Shown piece after piece: positions 63,135-64,000 of a stretch of 64,000 nt of DNA. Position numbers and translations under genes: made by a program. The notes below the pieces were generated by a model. The model was not told where the DNA came from. It did no database searches and saw only the letters and a program-made list of their open reading frames with translations. This DNA is from Geodermatophilus obscurus DSM 43160 (GTDB taxonomy: Bacteria; Actinomycetota; Actinomycetes; Mycobacteriales; Geodermatophilaceae): assembly GCF_000025345.1 (NCBI RefSeq), contig NC_013757.1, positions 3,472,001 to 3,536,000 of the forward strand, read 5' to 3'. Position 1 is the first letter of the stretch. Each line of letters begins with the position of its first letter.

Positions 63135-64000
63135 ATGCCGCTGCCCGCCCGCGCCCAGGTCGTCGTCGTCGGAGCCGGGCTGGCCGGGCTGTCGGCGGCC
63201 CTCCGGCTCGCCGCAGCGGGTGTGGACGTGCACGTCGCCGAGGCCGCTTCGCACGCCGGCGGCCGGCTGGCCACCGAGCGGGTCGACGGATTCGTCGTCG
63301 ACCGCGGCTTCCAGGTGCTCAACACCGGGTACCCGCGCGCCGTCGACCTCGACCTGCCGGCCCTCGACCTGGGCTGGTTCTGGCCGGGCGCAACGATCCG
63401 GGTCGACGGCCGCCGGTCCCGGGTGGTCGACCCGCGGCGACGGCCCACGGCCGCGCTCGACACGCTCCGGGCACCGATCGGCTCCCCGGTGCGCAAGGCC
63501 GCGGTCGCCGCCTACTCCGCCCGGGCCGCCTACACCTCCGTCGACCGGCTGTCGCGGGAGCCCGAGACCTCCGCCGAGGAGCGGCTGCGGCGGGCCGGCG
63601 TCGGTGACACCGCACTGGAGCGCTTCTTCCGGCCGTTCCTCGCCGGCGTGCTCCTGGAGGACCGGTTGGAGACCTCGAGTCGGTACCTGGACCTGCTGTG
63701 GCGGAGCTTCGCCCGCGGGGCGATCGGCCTGCCGGCCCGCGGCATGCAGGCGGTCGGCGAGCAGCTGGCCGGGCGGGTCGGCGCCGGCCGCGTGCACCTG
63801 GGCGTCCGGGTCACCGCCGTGAGCGGCGACGCGGTGACCACCGAGGCCGGGCGCACCCGCGCCGACGCGGTCGTCGTCGCCACCGACCCCGACACCGCCG
63901 CCGCGCTGGTCCCCGGGCTGACGGCGTCCGCGCCCCGGCAGGTGACCACCCACCTGCACGTGCTGCCGTCCTCGCCGACCGGGGAGCCGCTGCTGGTCCT
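63135..64000 (+). CDS. FAD-dependent amine oxidase/desaturase-like protein (3' end outside window)
   Basis: The first 288 residues are visible. FAD motif VVVVGAGLAGLSAALRLAAA (9-28), AEAASHAGGRLATE and DRGFQVLNTGYP are typical of the flavin amine oxidase/protoporphyrinogen oxidase/plant-type desaturase superfamily. A FFRPFLAGVLLEDRLETSSR segment (about 168-187) is found in a bacterial subgroup related to squalene- and carotenoid-desaturating enzymes, but the reaction is not known. Divergent from the kinase gene. ATG 63135 with TAGGTT 6 nt upstream. Confidence 0.85.
   Translation, partial: MPLPARAQVVVVGAGLAGLSAALRLAAAGVDVHVAEAASHAGGRLATERVDGFVVDRGFQVLNTGYPRAVDLDLPALDLGWFWPGATIRVDGRRSRVVDPRRRPTAALDTLRAPIGSPVRKAAVAAYSARAAYTSVDRLSREPETSAEERLRRAGVGDTALERFFRPFLAGVLLEDRLETSSRYLDLLWRSFARGAIGLPARGMQAVGEQLAGRVGAGRVHLGVRVTAVSGDAVTTEAGRTRADAVVVATDPDTAAALVPGLTASAPRQVTTHLHVLPSSPTGEPLLV

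Overview
The window is a chromosomal stretch of a very GC-rich actinobacterium. Codons end almost always in G or C, GTG starts are common, and the -10 boxes are of the TANNNT type. The gene set (crtE-I-B with a split CrtYc/CrtYd lycopene cyclase, QcrCAB with CtaC/E/F, DUF6221, DUF3043, DUF3618, DUF4235) points to Geodermatophilaceae (Blastococcus/Geodermatophilus/Modestobacter) or a close relative. That placement is inferred from gene content and style, not from a marker search. I see no tRNA, rRNA, CRISPR array, insertion sequence or prophage.

The gene order closely follows the Mycobacterium tuberculosis block from about Rv2172c to Rv2216, as I remember it. Matching pairs are metF (Rv2172c), a GGPP synthase (Rv2173), a small HTH protein (Rv2175c), a PknL-like kinase (Rv2176), aroG (Rv2178c), the 3'-5' exoribonuclease (Rv2179c), plsC (Rv2182c), a CxxC protein, an ArsA-like protein and an SRPBCC protein (Rv2183c-2185c), fadD15 (Rv2187), pimB' (Rv2188c), an NlpC/peptidase (Rv2190c), the exonuclease-GIY-YIG fusion (Rv2191), trpD (Rv2192c), ctaE-qcrCAB (Rv2193-2196), ctaF/ctaC, asnB (Rv2201), an ErpA-like protein (Rv2204c), a DUF3043 protein, gcvT, pepA, the E2 gene sucB and a TIGR01777 epimerase. 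Against this backbone the window carries local replacements. The main one is a carotenoid cassette where mptA sits in M. tuberculosis.

Layout. 1-5 kb: an ABC ATPase, a LolA-like protein, a DUF808 membrane protein and two hypothetical genes, one with an in-frame amber stop. 4.6-10.2 kb: metF, crtE-crtI-crtB (+), and crtYd/crtYc with an HTH gene (-). 10.3-19.8 kb: glyA behind a ZTP riboswitch, pknL, nfo, ltaE, aroG, a PPi-type pfkA and an NmrA-like gene. 19.9-25.9 kb: a chemoreceptor, an exoribonuclease, DUF6221, plsC, a frameshifted membrane protein and a ROK kinase. 26-39 kb: the ArsA-like operon, fadD15, a frameshifted pimB', an M48 protease, a truncated NlpC/P60 gene behind a c-di-AMP riboswitch, an NlpC/M15 hydrolase, an exonuclease-UvrC fusion, an Lrp-type RAM protein and trpD. 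39-46 kb: the respiratory cluster ctaE-qcrCAB and ctaF-ctaC. 46-56 kb: asnB, erpA, an aldo/keto reductase, the holin-X/DUF3618/DUF4235/YihY set, gcvT and pepA. 57-64 kb: lpdA, sucB, an epimerase, a second Ser/Thr kinase and the start of an FAD amine oxidase-like gene.

Two features run through the whole window. First, a family of about 16 intergenic GC-rich hairpins shares a conserved core (CCGCCGCGAGC, a short loop, GCGAGTGGTGGGG). Their outer stem arms change sequence from copy to copy but keep pairing. They sit right at stop codons or abut the -10 box of the next gene. Second, about 19 transcription units have a TANNNT box only 6-8 nt before an ATG or GTG, which implies leaderless mRNAs. 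Three lesions (an amber codon and two single-base insertions in C runs) may be real or may be assembly errors.
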